NCBI GenBank assembly: GCA_049509915.1
Contig: JBEKZL010000160.1
Location: 1-26,189, forward strand
Length of the DNA stretch: 26,189 nucleotides
Direction: 5' to 3'
Source of the DNA: JBEKYD01 sp049509915
GTDB lineage: Bacteria; Acidobacteriota; Terriglobia; Bryobacterales; Bryobacteraceae
In this document: piece by piece, positions 6,643-14,876 of the stretch
Layout of the letters: every line of letters begins with the position of its first letter
Position numbering within the stretch: position 1 is the first letter of the stretch
Program-made: the position numbers and the translations under genes
Notes under the pieces: model-generated
What the model was told of the DNA's origin: nothing
The model's database searches: none
What the model saw: the letters and a program-made list of their open reading frames with translations, nothing else

Positions 6643-8381
6643 CGTTTCGCACCCGCCTGCTGTTGATTTTCACCCTCGCGGTAGTGGCCTCGGTCGGGGT
6701 GGTGGAGTTGTTGGTGCAGAAAGCCACGCGGCGCGAATTCGAGCGCATGGACGCGGCGCGTTCCGATGCCCTGGTAACCCAATTCCGCAAGGAATTCGAC
6801 CGGCGCAGCCAGGAGGTAGTGCGCGCGGTGGAAGGTATCGGGCGGTCCGATAGCGCCTTGAATGTCGCGATCTCGCCCGACCCCACCTCGTTCTATGGCG
6901 AAGCTGGGGCGCTGGCGGCGGCCCACAGCCTGGACCTGCTGGAACTGGTGGCCGGGGATGGCTCCATCGTCTCGTCGGCCGAGTGGCCGGCGCGTTTCGG
7001 CTATCGGGAAGACTGGCTGGTGGAACACGGAGACTGGGCCGAGGGCCAGGCTTTCCTGCGGCGCGCCGAATTGCCGGATGGCGTCACCCTGGCGCTGGCC
7101 GCGGTTTCCACGGTTGCCGCGGGCGACCGGAAACTGTTCGTCGTGGGCGGCCAGCAGCTCGACCAGGCGTTTCTTTCCTCACTGGTGCTCCCGGACGGGA
7201 TGCGGGTGCTGTTGTACCGCAGCCTCGATCCGAAATTCGCGCCGGAGCAGATGCTGGGGCCGGGCCCGCGATCCGCGGAATTGCGGGCGCTGGTGGAAGA
7301 AACGCTGGCGCACCAAAGGGAGCGATATCGCGTCGTCGGCGCTGGCGCGGCAGCGGAGTCGTTTCACGCCCTGCCGCTGGCCGGTTACGACGGCACGGCA
7401 CTGGGGGCGTTGCTGATCGGCAGCTCGCGGCGCGGCCTGGCGGTGCTGGAATCGAAGCAACTGCGCTACGGCATCGAAGTGGCGGCCTTCGGCATTCTGA
7501 TGAGCGTGGCGTTGGGCGCGTGGGCCACGGCGCGGGTCACACGGCCGGTGGAACGGCTGGCGCGCAGCGCGACGGCGGTGGCCGCAGGCAATTGGGATAC
7601 CACGGTGGAAGTAACCTCCGGTGACGAAATCGGGCGGCTGGCGCTGGCCTTTAATCGCATGACCGAGGAGCTGATGGCGCAGCGCGAGCGGCTGGTGCAG
7701 GCCGAGCGGGTAGCGGCATGGCGCGAGTTGGCGCGGCGGCTGGCGCACGAATTGAAGAATCCCCTGTTTCCGCTGCAGATCACGGTGGAGAACATGCAGC
7801 GCGCCCGCTCCCAATACCCGGAGCAGTTCGACGAAGTATTTCGCGAGGGCAGCCAGACGCTCCTGGCGGAGCTCGGCAACCTGAAACAGATCGTGGCGCG
7901 CTTCAGCGATTTCGCCAAAATGCCGGCGCCGGAAATGCAGCCGCTCGATTTCAACCGGCTCACCGGCGAGACCATGAAACTGTTCGAGGCGCAACTGGCG
8001 CAGGCTGGAATCGCAGCCCGGTTGGATCTGGACGCCGCGGCTCCTACGGTGATGGCCGACCCGGAACAGATGACGCGCGCCCTGCGCAACCTGATTCTGA
8101 ACGCCATCGACGCCATGCCGCAAGGGGGCACGCTGACAATGCGCACGCGCCGCTTGGGCGCCGGGCTCCGCATCGAAATCGCCGATACCGGGCAGGGACT
8201 GACGCCGGAGGAGTGCGGGCGCCTGTTCACGCCGTACTACACCACCAAGACGCACGGTACGGGGCTAGGGCTGGCCATTGTGCAATCGGTGGTCAGCGAT
8301 CATCACGGCCGCATTTCGGTGACCGGCGCGCCGGGAAAAGGCGCCACGTTTCAGATCGATTTGGGGGAGCGGACGGGATAG
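6639..8381 (+). CDS. NtrY/NtrB-like sensor histidine kinase
   Basis: A 580-residue membrane sensor kinase. Order: TM1 (LLLIFTLAVVASVGVVELLV, about 6-25); a large periplasmic sensor region to about 275; TM2 (EVAAFGILMSVALGAWATA); a HAMP domain (RVTRPVERLARSATAVAAGN through GDEIGRLALAFNRM). Then a dimerisation/phosphoacceptor helix with RLAHELKNPLFPLQ (His370) and an ATPase domain with N-box NLILNAIDAMPQGG, G1 DTGQGL and G2 GTGLGLAIV. The HELKNPL box and HAMP layout match NtrY-like kinases that pair with NtrC-type regulators, and that partner is the next gene. The start is ATG 6639 because it overlaps the upstream stop (ATGA). The coupled solute-binding protein could feed signals to its periplasmic domain; this is inferred. 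Confidence 0.93.
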   Translation: MTFRTRLLLIFTLAVVASVGVVELLVQKATRREFERMDAARSDALVTQFRKEFDRRSQEVVRAVEGIGRSDSALNVAISPDPTSFYGEAGALAAAHSLDLLELVAGDGSIVSSAEWPARFGYREDWLVEHGDWAEGQAFLRRAELPDGVTLALAAVSTVAAGDRKLFVVGGQQLDQAFLSSLVLPDGMRVLLYRSLDPKFAPEQMLGPGPRSAELRALVEETLAHQRERYRVVGAGAAAESFHALPLAGYDGTALGALLIGSSRRGLAVLESKQLRYGIEVAAFGILMSVALGAWATARVTRPVERLARSATAVAAGNWDTTVEVTSGDEIGRLALAFNRMTEELMAQRERLVQAERVAAWRELARRLAHELKNPLFPLQITVENMQRARSQYPEQFDEVFREGSQTLLAELGNLKQIVARFSDFAKMPAPEMQPLDFNRLTGETMKLFEAQLAQAGIAARLDLDAAAPTVMADPEQMTRALRNLILNAIDAMPQGGTLTMRTRRLGAGLRIEIADTGQGLTPEECGRLFTPYYTTKTHGTGLGLAIVQSVVSDHHGRISVTGAPGKGATFQIDLGERTG

Positions 8382-8387
8382 ACATTC

Positions 8388-9761
8388 ATGGCGAATCTGC
8401 TGATTGTGGACGACGACCAGAATACGCTGGCCTCGCTGGCGCGGGCCTTCCGCATGGCCGGCCATGAGGCCACGGTATGCGACAATGCGGCGCGGGCGCT
8501 GGAATTGCTGCAGACGCGGCGGTTCGACATGATGATGTCCGACGTGGTAATGCCCGGCAAGGACGGGCTGGCGCTGCTCGAAGAACTGCGCGGGCTGGGA
8601 ATCTCGCTGCCGGTGGTGATGATTTCCGGGCAAGCCAATATCGAAATGGCGGTACGCGCCACGCGGCTGGGCGCGGCTGATTTTCTGGAGAAGCCCCTTT
8701 CCAGCGACAAGCTGTTGCTGACGGTGGACAATACCCTGAGGCTGAAACGCCTCGAGGAAGAGAATCGCGACCTGCGCCAGCGCGTGGGCAGCCACGAGAT
8801 CGTGTACGCGGGCGAGGCCATGCACCGGGTGATGGCGCAGGTGGAGCGGGTGGCGGCCAGCGAAGCGCGCATCTGCATTTTGGGCGAGACGGGAACGGGA
8901 AAAGAGCTGGTCGCTCGGGCGCTGCACGAGAACAGCCCGCGGCGCGGGGGCCCCTTCGTCACCCTGAACTGCGCCGCCGTACCGGCGGAGCTGATCGAAA
9001 GCGAGCTGTTTGGCCACGAAAAGGGTTCCTTCACCGGCGCGGTATTGCGGCATATCGGCCGCTTCGAGCAGGCCAATCACGGCACTTTGTTTCTGGACGA
9101 AGTCGGCGACATGCCGGTGCTCATGCAATCGAAGCTATTGCGCGTGCTGGAAGAGCGGCAGGTGGAGCGCATCGGCGGCGACCGCAGCATCGCCGTGGAC
9201 GTGCGCGTGGTGGTGGCCACCCACCGCAACCTGGAAGAGCTGGTGCTAAAGGGAGGGTTTCGCCAGGATCTGTATCACCGGATTTTCGTCTTCCCCCTGC
9301 TGCTCCCGCCGCTGCGCGAGCGCACCGACGATATTCCGGCCCTGGTGGCGCACTTCGCCGCGCAGGTGTCGGCGATCAACGGGTGGAAGCCGAAGCCGTT
9401 TCAGCCGGATGCCATCGCCGAGCTGCAGCGCTACGCCTGGCCCGGCAATATCCGCGAATTGCGCAACGTGGTGGAGCGTCTGTTGCTGCTCGCCGATGGC
9501 CCGGTGGACGCCGCCGCCGTGCGTCTGGCGCTGCCGGCGACGGCCGGCGGAGGGTACGCGCAAACAGCCACGGGCACGCTCTCCCAACGTATGGACTTCT
9601 TTGAACGGGAGCAGATTCTGGAAGAGCTGAAGCGGCATAACCAGCGCATGACCGACACCGCGCGGGCGCTGGGCCTGGAGCGCAGCCATCTGTATAAGAA
9701 GTGCCAGGCGCTGGGGATTGATCTGAGAGCGATGCGGGGCGAGCGGAGTAATCGGCAATAA
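8388..9761 (+). CDS. NtrC-family sigma-54-dependent response regulator
   Basis: A 457-residue transcription activator. The receiver domain (1-120) has the acidic pocket VDDD (8-10), phosphoacceptor Asp52 in MMMSDVVMPGKDG and the late Lys in FLEKPLS. The AAA+ domain has Walker A GETGTGKE, the sigma-54 contact loop GSFTGA (a common variant of GAFTGA), Walker B TLFLDEVGD, and WPGNIRELRNVVERL. The C-terminal Fis-type HTH is ILEELKRHNQRMTDTARALG with LERSHLYKK. It follows the kinase by six bases and is certainly its partner. The targets are unknown; I did not identify a -24/-12 promoter in the window. Confidence 0.95.
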   Translation: MANLLIVDDDQNTLASLARAFRMAGHEATVCDNAARALELLQTRRFDMMMSDVVMPGKDGLALLEELRGLGISLPVVMISGQANIEMAVRATRLGAADFLEKPLSSDKLLLTVDNTLRLKRLEEENRDLRQRVGSHEIVYAGEAMHRVMAQVERVAASEARICILGETGTGKELVARALHENSPRRGGPFVTLNCAAVPAELIESELFGHEKGSFTGAVLRHIGRFEQANHGTLFLDEVGDMPVLMQSKLLRVLEERQVERIGGDRSIAVDVRVVVATHRNLEELVLKGGFRQDLYHRIFVFPLLLPPLRERTDDIPALVAHFAAQVSAINGWKPKPFQPDAIAELQRYAWPGNIRELRNVVERLLLLADGPVDAAAVRLALPATAGGGYAQTATGTLSQRMDFFEREQILEELKRHNQRMTDTARALGLERSHLYKKCQALGIDLRAMRGERSNRQ

Positions 9762-9811
9762 GCTCGGGCAGAAGGGCCGGCCGCCGATCCTGGGGACTTA
9801 CGGTTCAGGCG

Positions 9812-9894
9812 CGGCAACCGCTCCCTCGCGGTCGCGGCTCGGTTACGAGTACCGAGTGTCACTTACAGAGCCGCGACCGCAAGCGACGGTTGCC
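9812..9894. repeat. Palindromic intergenic repeat, copy 1
   Basis: CGGCAACCGCTCC...GCGGCTCGGT at 9812-9843 is followed by an inverted partner at 9868-9894. Arms of 13 bp (GCGGTCGCGGCTC and GAGCCGCGACCGC) and 8 bp (GGCAACCG and CGGTTGCC) are perfect. An inner hairpin, CTCGGT (9838-9843) with ACCGAG (9851-9856), also forms. The first arm is repeated exactly over 32 bp at 11124-11155. It is a typical REP-like, non-coding dispersed repeat between genes. Confidence 0.75.
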
Positions 9895-9971
9895 CGGGAC
9901 GAATTTCCCCAAGATCGGTTGAGCACCCGAGTGGGGCTGGAGTCTGGCTGCTTGATATGCTGGAGGCTGCG

Positions 9972-11006
9972 GTGGACTTCAACCCCTCTTCGGTGGCGCG
10001 GGTGTGCGTCCGCTCCACCAACTGGCTGGGCGACGCGGTGATGTCGCTGGCGGCAATTCGCGCCATTCGCAATACCCTGCCGCACGCGCAACTGGCGCTG
10101 GTGGCGCGGCCGGGGCTGGCGGACCTGTTCGCCCGCGAAGGCGCCGTGGATCGGGTAATCCCATATCCGGCACCGCGCAGTCTGGCGGCCAGGCGCGCCT
10201 TCGCCTCCCAGCTTCGCGAAGAGAGGTTCGATTGCGCCATCCTGCTGCAGAATGCCTTCGACGCGGCGCTGATCGCCTGGCTGGCGGGTATTCCGGAACG
10301 GATCGGCTACGGACGCGATGGCCGTAGCCGGTTGTTGACGCGCGCCATTCCAGTCCCCGAGCCCGGCGATATTCCGCGGCATGAGCGATTTTATTATCTG
10401 GAGCTGCTGTGCCGAGCGGGGATCATCGACCGATTTCCGCCGTGCGAATCGATTGTGCTAGAGAACCTCGAAACCGCGCGCCGCTCCGGGGCCGAACATC
10501 TGGCGGCGCTGGGCATCGCCGCGCCGGTGATCGGCATCAGCCCGGGCGCGGCCTACGGGAACGCCAAACGGTGGATGAGCGAGCGCTTCGCCGAATGCGG
10601 CCGCGCGCTACGGCCGCCGGATGGCACGGTATTGCTGTTCGGCGCCGCAGCGGAGCGGGAGTTGGCGGAAACGGTGGCGCGCGAAATTCCCGGCGCGCGC
10701 AACCTGGCGGGTGAAACCACGCTCGGCGAGTTCATCGACCTGGTTGCCTGTTGCCGGCTGTTTCTGTGCAACGATTCGGGCGCGATGCACGTCGCCTCCG
10801 CGCTGGGCGTACCGACGGTAGCGGTATTCGGCGCCACCGACGACGGAACCACGGGACCCACCGGCTCGAACGCCGTGGTGGTCCGGGAACACGCCGAATG
10901 CAGCCCATGCCTGCTGCGCGAATGCCCCATCGACCATCGGTGCATGACGCGGGTGACGGCGGAGCGGGTGATCGAAGTGGCCGGAAAGCTGTGTTTAAAA
11001 TCGTAG
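9972..11006 (+). CDS. waaF: ADP-heptose:LPS heptosyltransferase II (GT9)
   Basis: A glycosyltransferase that adds the second heptose to the LPS inner core at the cytoplasmic face of the inner membrane. Family-9 landmarks are the N-terminal RSTNWLGDAVMSLAAIRAIR, the central ISPGAAYGNAKRWMSERFAE, the donor-site block CNDSGAMHVASALGVPTVAV followed by FGATD, and the Cys-rich C-terminal CSPCLLRECPIDHRCM typical of WaaF. Length is 344 residues, normal for the family. I prefer GTG 9972 because GGAGG lies five bases upstream; ATG 9957 would add five residues without a clear ribosome-binding site. It is flanked by two copies of the same palindromic repeat. It precedes the other LPS-core genes. Confidence 0.92.
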   Translation: MDFNPSSVARVCVRSTNWLGDAVMSLAAIRAIRNTLPHAQLALVARPGLADLFAREGAVDRVIPYPAPRSLAARRAFASQLREERFDCAILLQNAFDAALIAWLAGIPERIGYGRDGRSRLLTRAIPVPEPGDIPRHERFYYLELLCRAGIIDRFPPCESIVLENLETARRSGAEHLAALGIAAPVIGISPGAAYGNAKRWMSERFAECGRALRPPDGTVLLFGAAAERELAETVAREIPGARNLAGETTLGEFIDLVACCRLFLCNDSGAMHVASALGVPTVAVFGATDDGTTGPTGSNAVVVREHAECSPCLLRECPIDHRCMTRVTAERVIEVAGKLCLKS

Positions 11007-11260
11007 TGGCCCGCCCGGGTAACAACTGCATCCGGCGCACCGGCCGCTATGTCACCAGTATGCGCCCAGGCGGGCCCTGCGCGTCAATCACGGGTGCTTA
11101 ACCGATTTGGGGGAGTTAATTCCCGGCAACCGCTCCCTCGCGGTCGCGGCTCGGTAAATAAATGACTGCAAACGTGCGGTGCCCGTAACCGAGCGGTCGT
11201 CGCCCGGAGGGCCCTGCGCTACATTGGTTCTAAGCCGGCGTGCGCACCGGCCGGCACTCC
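11007..11260. repeat. Intergenic stretch with palindromic repeat copy 2
   Basis: These 254 bases hold no gene. Bases 11124-11155 are an exact 32-bp copy of 9812-9843, followed by a diverged partial complement (GTAACCGAGCGGTCG). A separate inverted pair, GGCCCGCC (11008-11015) and GGCGGGCC (11069-11076), lies just after the waaF stop and may act as a weak terminator. The words GGGCCCTGCGC at about 11073 and 11210 repeat directly. Confidence 0.65.
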
Positions 11261-11629
11261 ATGGATACTCGCAACAAGATCGTCGCGCCGGAGGCACTGG
11301 CGGCTCTGGGGCTGAACGGGCCTACTGTTGCCGTCGGCTATTTCGATGTTCTCGGTCCTGCGCACGTCGTCGAACTGGAAGCGCTCGCCGGCGCCGGGCC
11401 GCTGGTCGCGGTGGTTCTGCCGCTCCAGGGCGAACTGCTGGCCGAGCGTTCGCGGGCGGAACTGGTCGCGGCGTTGCGGGCGGTGGATTATGTCGTGGCC
11501 GCCCAAGATTGCGATCCATCCGAACTGCTCGCCCTGTTGCGGCCTTCCCGTGTGGCGCACCTGGAAACGGCGGACCTGCACCGCCGCCATGAGCTGATCG
11601 AAAATGTCCGCCGCCGTCACCATGCCTGA
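11261..11629 (+). CDS. Degenerate HldE C-domain-like nucleotidyltransferase (probable pseudoenzyme)
   Basis: A 122-residue protein that aligns by eye with the heptose-1-phosphate adenylyltransferase (RfaE domain II) fold: KIVAPEALAAL, then TVAVGYFDVLGPAHVVELEA, then RAELVAALRAVDYVV and LLALLRPSRVAHLE. In active enzymes the first block reads G-x-F-D-x-L-H-x-G-H. Here the HxGH nucleotide-binding signature is replaced by GPAH, and the usual later S-T-T/S-x-I-I motif is absent. It is therefore probably non-catalytic, or a structural or regulatory partner. It sits between the two heptosyltransferase genes and overlaps the second by a few bases, so a role in heptose supply or assembly is plausible. 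ATG 11261 is chosen; GTG 11240 is an alternative. No good ribosome-binding site is seen. Confidence 0.7.
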   Translation: MDTRNKIVAPEALAALGLNGPTVAVGYFDVLGPAHVVELEALAGAGPLVAVVLPLQGELLAERSRAELVAALRAVDYVVAAQDCDPSELLALLRPSRVAHLETADLHRRHELIENVRRRHHA

Positions 11630-12584
11630 GCTTCGGCTACTGGTGGTCCGCCTGGGCGCCATGGGCGACGTTCTGCACGCTTTGCCCGCGGTAGCGTCGC
11701 TCAAGGCGAGCCATCCCGCCGCGCGCATCACCTGGGCGATAGAGCCGCGGTGGGCGCCGCTTCTCGAAGCCAATCCCTATCTGGACCGGGTGGTGACGAT
11801 CGCGCGCAGCAGCCTGGCTTCGCTCCGCGCAAGCTGGCGCGAACTGCGCTCGGAACCCTACCATTGCGCGGTGGATTTTCAGGGCTTGTTGAAATCGGCG
11901 CTGGTGGCGAAACTGGCCCGCCCGGGCCGCCTGTTCGGTTTCGACCGCAGCCAGGTGCGCGAGCGGGCGGCCAACTTGTTTTATTCCGATACGGTTCATT
12001 CCAGCGCCGCGCATCGCGTGGATCAGTGCCTCGATCTGGCGGCGGCGGTGCCTGGTACGAACACCAGGTTTCGCGATTTCCCGCTCCCCGCGGGACGGCC
12101 GGAAGGGGAACTCCCGGCTGGCGATTTTGTGCTGGCGTCGCCGGTGGCGGGTTGGCGCGGGAAACAATGGCCGCTGGAATTTTACGCCGCATTGGCGGAG
12201 CGTTTGCGGTGTGAGTTGAACTTGCCGCTGGTGTGGAACGTTCCATCGGCCGAGAGCGTACCGGCGATCGGGGGAGTGGGGCTGCACGTTTCGTCGCTAG
12301 CGGGATTGATTTGGGCCACGCGGCGGGCCACGGCCATCGTCGGCGTGGACAGCGGCCCCATGCACCTGGCAGCCGCACTGTCGAAACCGGGCGTGGCCAT
12401 TTTCGGCCCCACCGATCCGGCGCGCAACGGCCCTTACCAGGCCGGCGCCGGCCTGCGCGTCCTTCGCGACGCGGGCGCCGTCACCAGCTACCAGCGTGGC
12501 GATACCATAGACGACAGCATGCGCCGCATTTCACCCGACCAGGTTTTCGAAACACTGCGCGAATCTCTCAGGTTTGTCGCTTGA
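11622..12584 (+). CDS. waaC: LPS heptosyltransferase I-like (GT9)
   Basis: A glycosyltransferase of family 9 that adds the first heptose to Kdo in the LPS inner core. Visible blocks are the N-terminal LLVVRLGAMGDVLHALPAVA, DFQGLLKSALVAKLARPGR, FGFDRSQVRERAANLFY, the donor-site VGVDSGPMHLAAALSKPGVA and IFGPTDPARNGP. These fit WaaC better than WaaF (GFD and the late D-S-G-x-M-H-L-A-A-A block). About 320 residues, normal length. ATG 11622 is used; ATG 11604 is equally possible and adds six residues. Both overlap the end of the adenylyltransferase-like gene. Its TGA overlaps the next ATG (TGATG/ATG at 12584). Confidence 0.9.
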   Translation: MPELRLLVVRLGAMGDVLHALPAVASLKASHPAARITWAIEPRWAPLLEANPYLDRVVTIARSSLASLRASWRELRSEPYHCAVDFQGLLKSALVAKLARPGRLFGFDRSQVRERAANLFYSDTVHSSAAHRVDQCLDLAAAVPGTNTRFRDFPLPAGRPEGELPAGDFVLASPVAGWRGKQWPLEFYAALAERLRCELNLPLVWNVPSAESVPAIGGVGLHVSSLAGLIWATRRATAIVGVDSGPMHLAAALSKPGVAIFGPTDPARNGPYQAGAGLRVLRDAGAVTSYQRGDTIDDSMRRISPDQVFETLRESLRFVA

Positions 12585-13138
12585 TGCCGCGGTTTTCCAA
12601 GCCCTACGCCGACGCGGTAGCGCGCCTGCGGGTGCCGTCCGGATTCCTGCTGGTGCTGGTGTTCGCCTGGTTTTCCCACCCCACCGCCCGCTCGTTGTGG
12701 ATCAGCCTGCCGCTGTCGTTGGCCGGCCTGGCGCTGCGCGGCTGGGCCGCCGGCTGCCTGGCCAAGAACCGGCAACTGGCCACCGGCGGACCGTATGCCC
12801 ATAGCCGCAATCCGCTCTACATCGGCACGCTGCTGGTAGCGGCCGGGCTCTCTATCGCCGCGCGTAGCCCGGGGCTGGCGATTCTATTCTTACTGGTATT
12901 TGTTTTGGTCTACCTTCCCGTGATTCAACTGGAGGAGCAGCATCTGCGCGAGATTTTTCCAACCTACGCGGACTATGCCGCTCGAGTTCCGGCGCTCTGG
13001 CCGCGGCTTCGGCCCGCGCCGCAAAATAGTCCGAATCCTTTTTCCTTTCATTTGTATCTAGTGAACCAGGAGTATCAAGCCGGAGCGGGTTTTGCTGCCG
13101 GGATGCTGTTCCTTCTTTGGAAACTGGGGTTCGCCTAG
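12584..13138 (+). CDS. Isoprenylcysteine carboxyl methyltransferase-like membrane protein
   Basis: A 184-residue integral membrane protein with about four helices (FLLVLVFAWF, LWISLPLSLAGLALRGW, IGTLLVAAGLSIA, LAILFLLVFVLVYLP). The conserved methyltransferase core is NRQLATGGPYAHSRNPLYIG, followed by QLEEQHLREIFPTYADY, as in ICMT/PEMT-type enzymes that methylate membrane substrates using S-adenosylmethionine. The natural substrate in bacteria is usually unknown. The start overlaps the waaC stop, so it is the last gene of the LPS-core operon, with a strong terminator right after it. A lipid-A or core-related substrate is a guess from context. Confidence 0.85.
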   Translation: MPRFSKPYADAVARLRVPSGFLLVLVFAWFSHPTARSLWISLPLSLAGLALRGWAAGCLAKNRQLATGGPYAHSRNPLYIGTLLVAAGLSIAARSPGLAILFLLVFVLVYLPVIQLEEQHLREIFPTYADYAARVPALWPRLRPAPQNSPNPFSFHLYLVNQEYQAGAGFAAGMLFLLWKLGFA

Positions 13139-13139
13139 G

Positions 13140-13171
13140 ACGGGCGTTTTCTGCGAGCGCCCGTTTTTTTT
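13140..13171 (+). terminator. Intrinsic terminator after the LPS-core operon
   Basis: A perfect 7-bp GC-rich stem, ACGGGCG (13140-13146) with CGCCCGT (13158-13164), with an 11-base loop, is followed by a run of eight T (13164-13171). It starts two bases after the stop of the methyltransferase-like gene. Confidence 0.93.
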
Positions 13172-13407
13172 CGAGCCCCTGTTCTTTCCGTCTTTACACC
13201 CGCCCAGACCGGGAACGACCTCCAAGTCCAGCCGCCGACCGGCCGATCGCGAGTCGCCGCCGTGTCGGCGCGGCGTAGCAGGCGAACGCGATGAAACACT
13301 CCAAGGGTCGCTCCTTCGCAGCCCGGCCGGGCCGCCTGCATTCCCTACGTATCCCAATGGCCCTGTCCGCTTTGACAGGACGGCCTCCAACCGGAGATCC
13401 TCGAAAG

Positions 13408-14874
13408 ATGCGACTCGAATTGCGCGTTACCGCTCTGGCAGTCTGCGCTGGCGCCTTGCTGTATGCCCAGGCGCCACCCGAATCGGGTCCGCCGCCCGCG
13501 CGCGCCACCCAACTGCCGCTGTCCGGGCGCGGCGTCATCCAGGCTGCCAGTCCGGGCGCCGTTCCTCCGTCGCAGGCGCCCGGTCCTTCTTTCGCCCTGT
13601 CGCTCGAGGAAGCCATTCGCCGCGGCATATCCGCCAACCTCAGCATGCTCGCTTCCAGCGCGTCCGTCCGCCAGGCCCAAGGGATCGCCAACCAGGAACG
13701 CAGCAATTTGCTCCCGACCGTGACCGCGGGCTTGCTGGCGGACGATCAGCAGAGCGACCTGGCCGCGCTCGGCTTTAGCGCCATCAAGCTGCCCAGCTTC
13801 GATGGGATCAGCTTCAACTTTCCCTCCGTCATCGGCCCGTATCATTATTTCGATCTCCGCGCGGGCGTGTCGCAGGCGCTCCTCGACCTGGCGCGCCGGC
13901 GCAACTGGCGCGCCAGCCAGGTGTCCGAAAAGGCCGTCAGGCTTGGGGCCGACGACGCGCGCGACGTGGTGGTCGCCGCCGTCACTGCCGGCTATCTGGA
14001 CGTGCTCGCCGCCGCCGCTCGCGTGGATGTCGCACGGGCGCAGGTCGCGGCGGCGCAGGCCGTGACGCAGCAGGCCACCGACCGGCACACCTCCGGCCTG
14101 GCGGCCCACATCGACGTCACCCGCACCCAGGTGGAGCTGATTACCAATCAGCAGCGGCTGACGTCCAATCAAAACGATTTGGCCAAGCGCAAAATCGCCC
14201 TGGCGCGCCTGATTGGCCTGGCGCCGGGCCAGCCGTTCACTCTTCGCGACACCATGGTTTTCGCCCCTCTGGCCGATCTGACTGTGGAGCAGGCCATCGA
14301 ACGCGCCCTCGCCGGCCGCGCCGATCTGAAAGCCGCCGAGGCCCAGCTACACGCGGCCGAAGCCGCTCGCGGCGCGGTGGAAGCCGAGCGCTTTCCGACC
14401 GCGTCGGTCAACGCCGATTATGGCGTCATCGGCACCGGACCGGAGAATTCCCACGGCACCTTCACCCTCACCGGGTCGCTGCGCGTGCCGCTGTTTCAGG
14501 GTGGTCGTGTGGCGGCCGATCGCGAGCAGGCCGAAGCTGTGCTGAGCCAGCGCCGGGCGGAATATCGGGAAATCGGCAGCCGTATCGATGCCGAAGTGCG
14601 CTCGGCATTTCTCGATTTGGAATCGGCCGCCACCCAGGTCGCGGCGGCGCGCGGCAATCGCGATCTAGCCAACGAAACCTTGGAGCAGGCGCGCGATCGC
14701 TTTGCCGCCGGCGTGGCCGACACCGTGGAAGTGGTGCAGGCGCAGGAATCGGTGGCCGCGGCCGAGCAGGACCTGGTTTCCGCTCTATACGCGCACAATC
14801 GCGCCAAAGCCGATCTGGCGCGGGCGCTGGGCGAGACCGATCGCAATATCAAACAGTTCATGGGGAGACCGTAA
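13408..14874 (+). CDS. TolC-family outer-membrane efflux protein
   Basis: A 488-residue outer-membrane channel of a tripartite efflux pump. It has a signal peptide (TALAVCAGALLYAQAPP), a Pro-rich linker, then two outer membrane efflux protein repeats: FALSLEEAIRRGISANLSML onward, and LTVEQAIERALAGRADLKAA onward. Each has the long Ala/Gln-rich coiled-coil helices of TolC proteins (AQVAAAQAVTQQATDRHTSG and NETLEQARDRFAAGVADTVE). ATG 13408 is chosen because it begins the signal peptide and has GGAG upstream. Upstream Met codons would precede the signal peptide. It is the first gene of a three-gene pump operon, two bases before the adaptor gene. The 236 bases between terminator and start hold only a small CCTGTC/GACAGG hairpin (13362-13379). 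Confidence 0.93.
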   Translation: MRLELRVTALAVCAGALLYAQAPPESGPPPARATQLPLSGRGVIQAASPGAVPPSQAPGPSFALSLEEAIRRGISANLSMLASSASVRQAQGIANQERSNLLPTVTAGLLADDQQSDLAALGFSAIKLPSFDGISFNFPSVIGPYHYFDLRAGVSQALLDLARRRNWRASQVSEKAVRLGADDARDVVVAAVTAGYLDVLAAAARVDVARAQVAAAQAVTQQATDRHTSGLAAHIDVTRTQVELITNQQRLTSNQNDLAKRKIALARLIGLAPGQPFTLRDTMVFAPLADLTVEQAIERALAGRADLKAAEAQLHAAEAARGAVEAERFPTASVNADYGVIGTGPENSHGTFTLTGSLRVPLFQGGRVAADREQAEAVLSQRRAEYREIGSRIDAEVRSAFLDLESAATQVAAARGNRDLANETLEQARDRFAAGVADTVEVVQAQESVAAAEQDLVSALYAHNRAKADLARALGETDRNIKQFMGRP

Positions 14875-14876
14875 GC

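Noticed and set aside
9010..9040. GSFTGA instead of GAFTGA in the sigma-54 activator
   Set aside because: This substitution is common in NtrX/NtrC-like activators and does not imply loss of sigma-54 contact.
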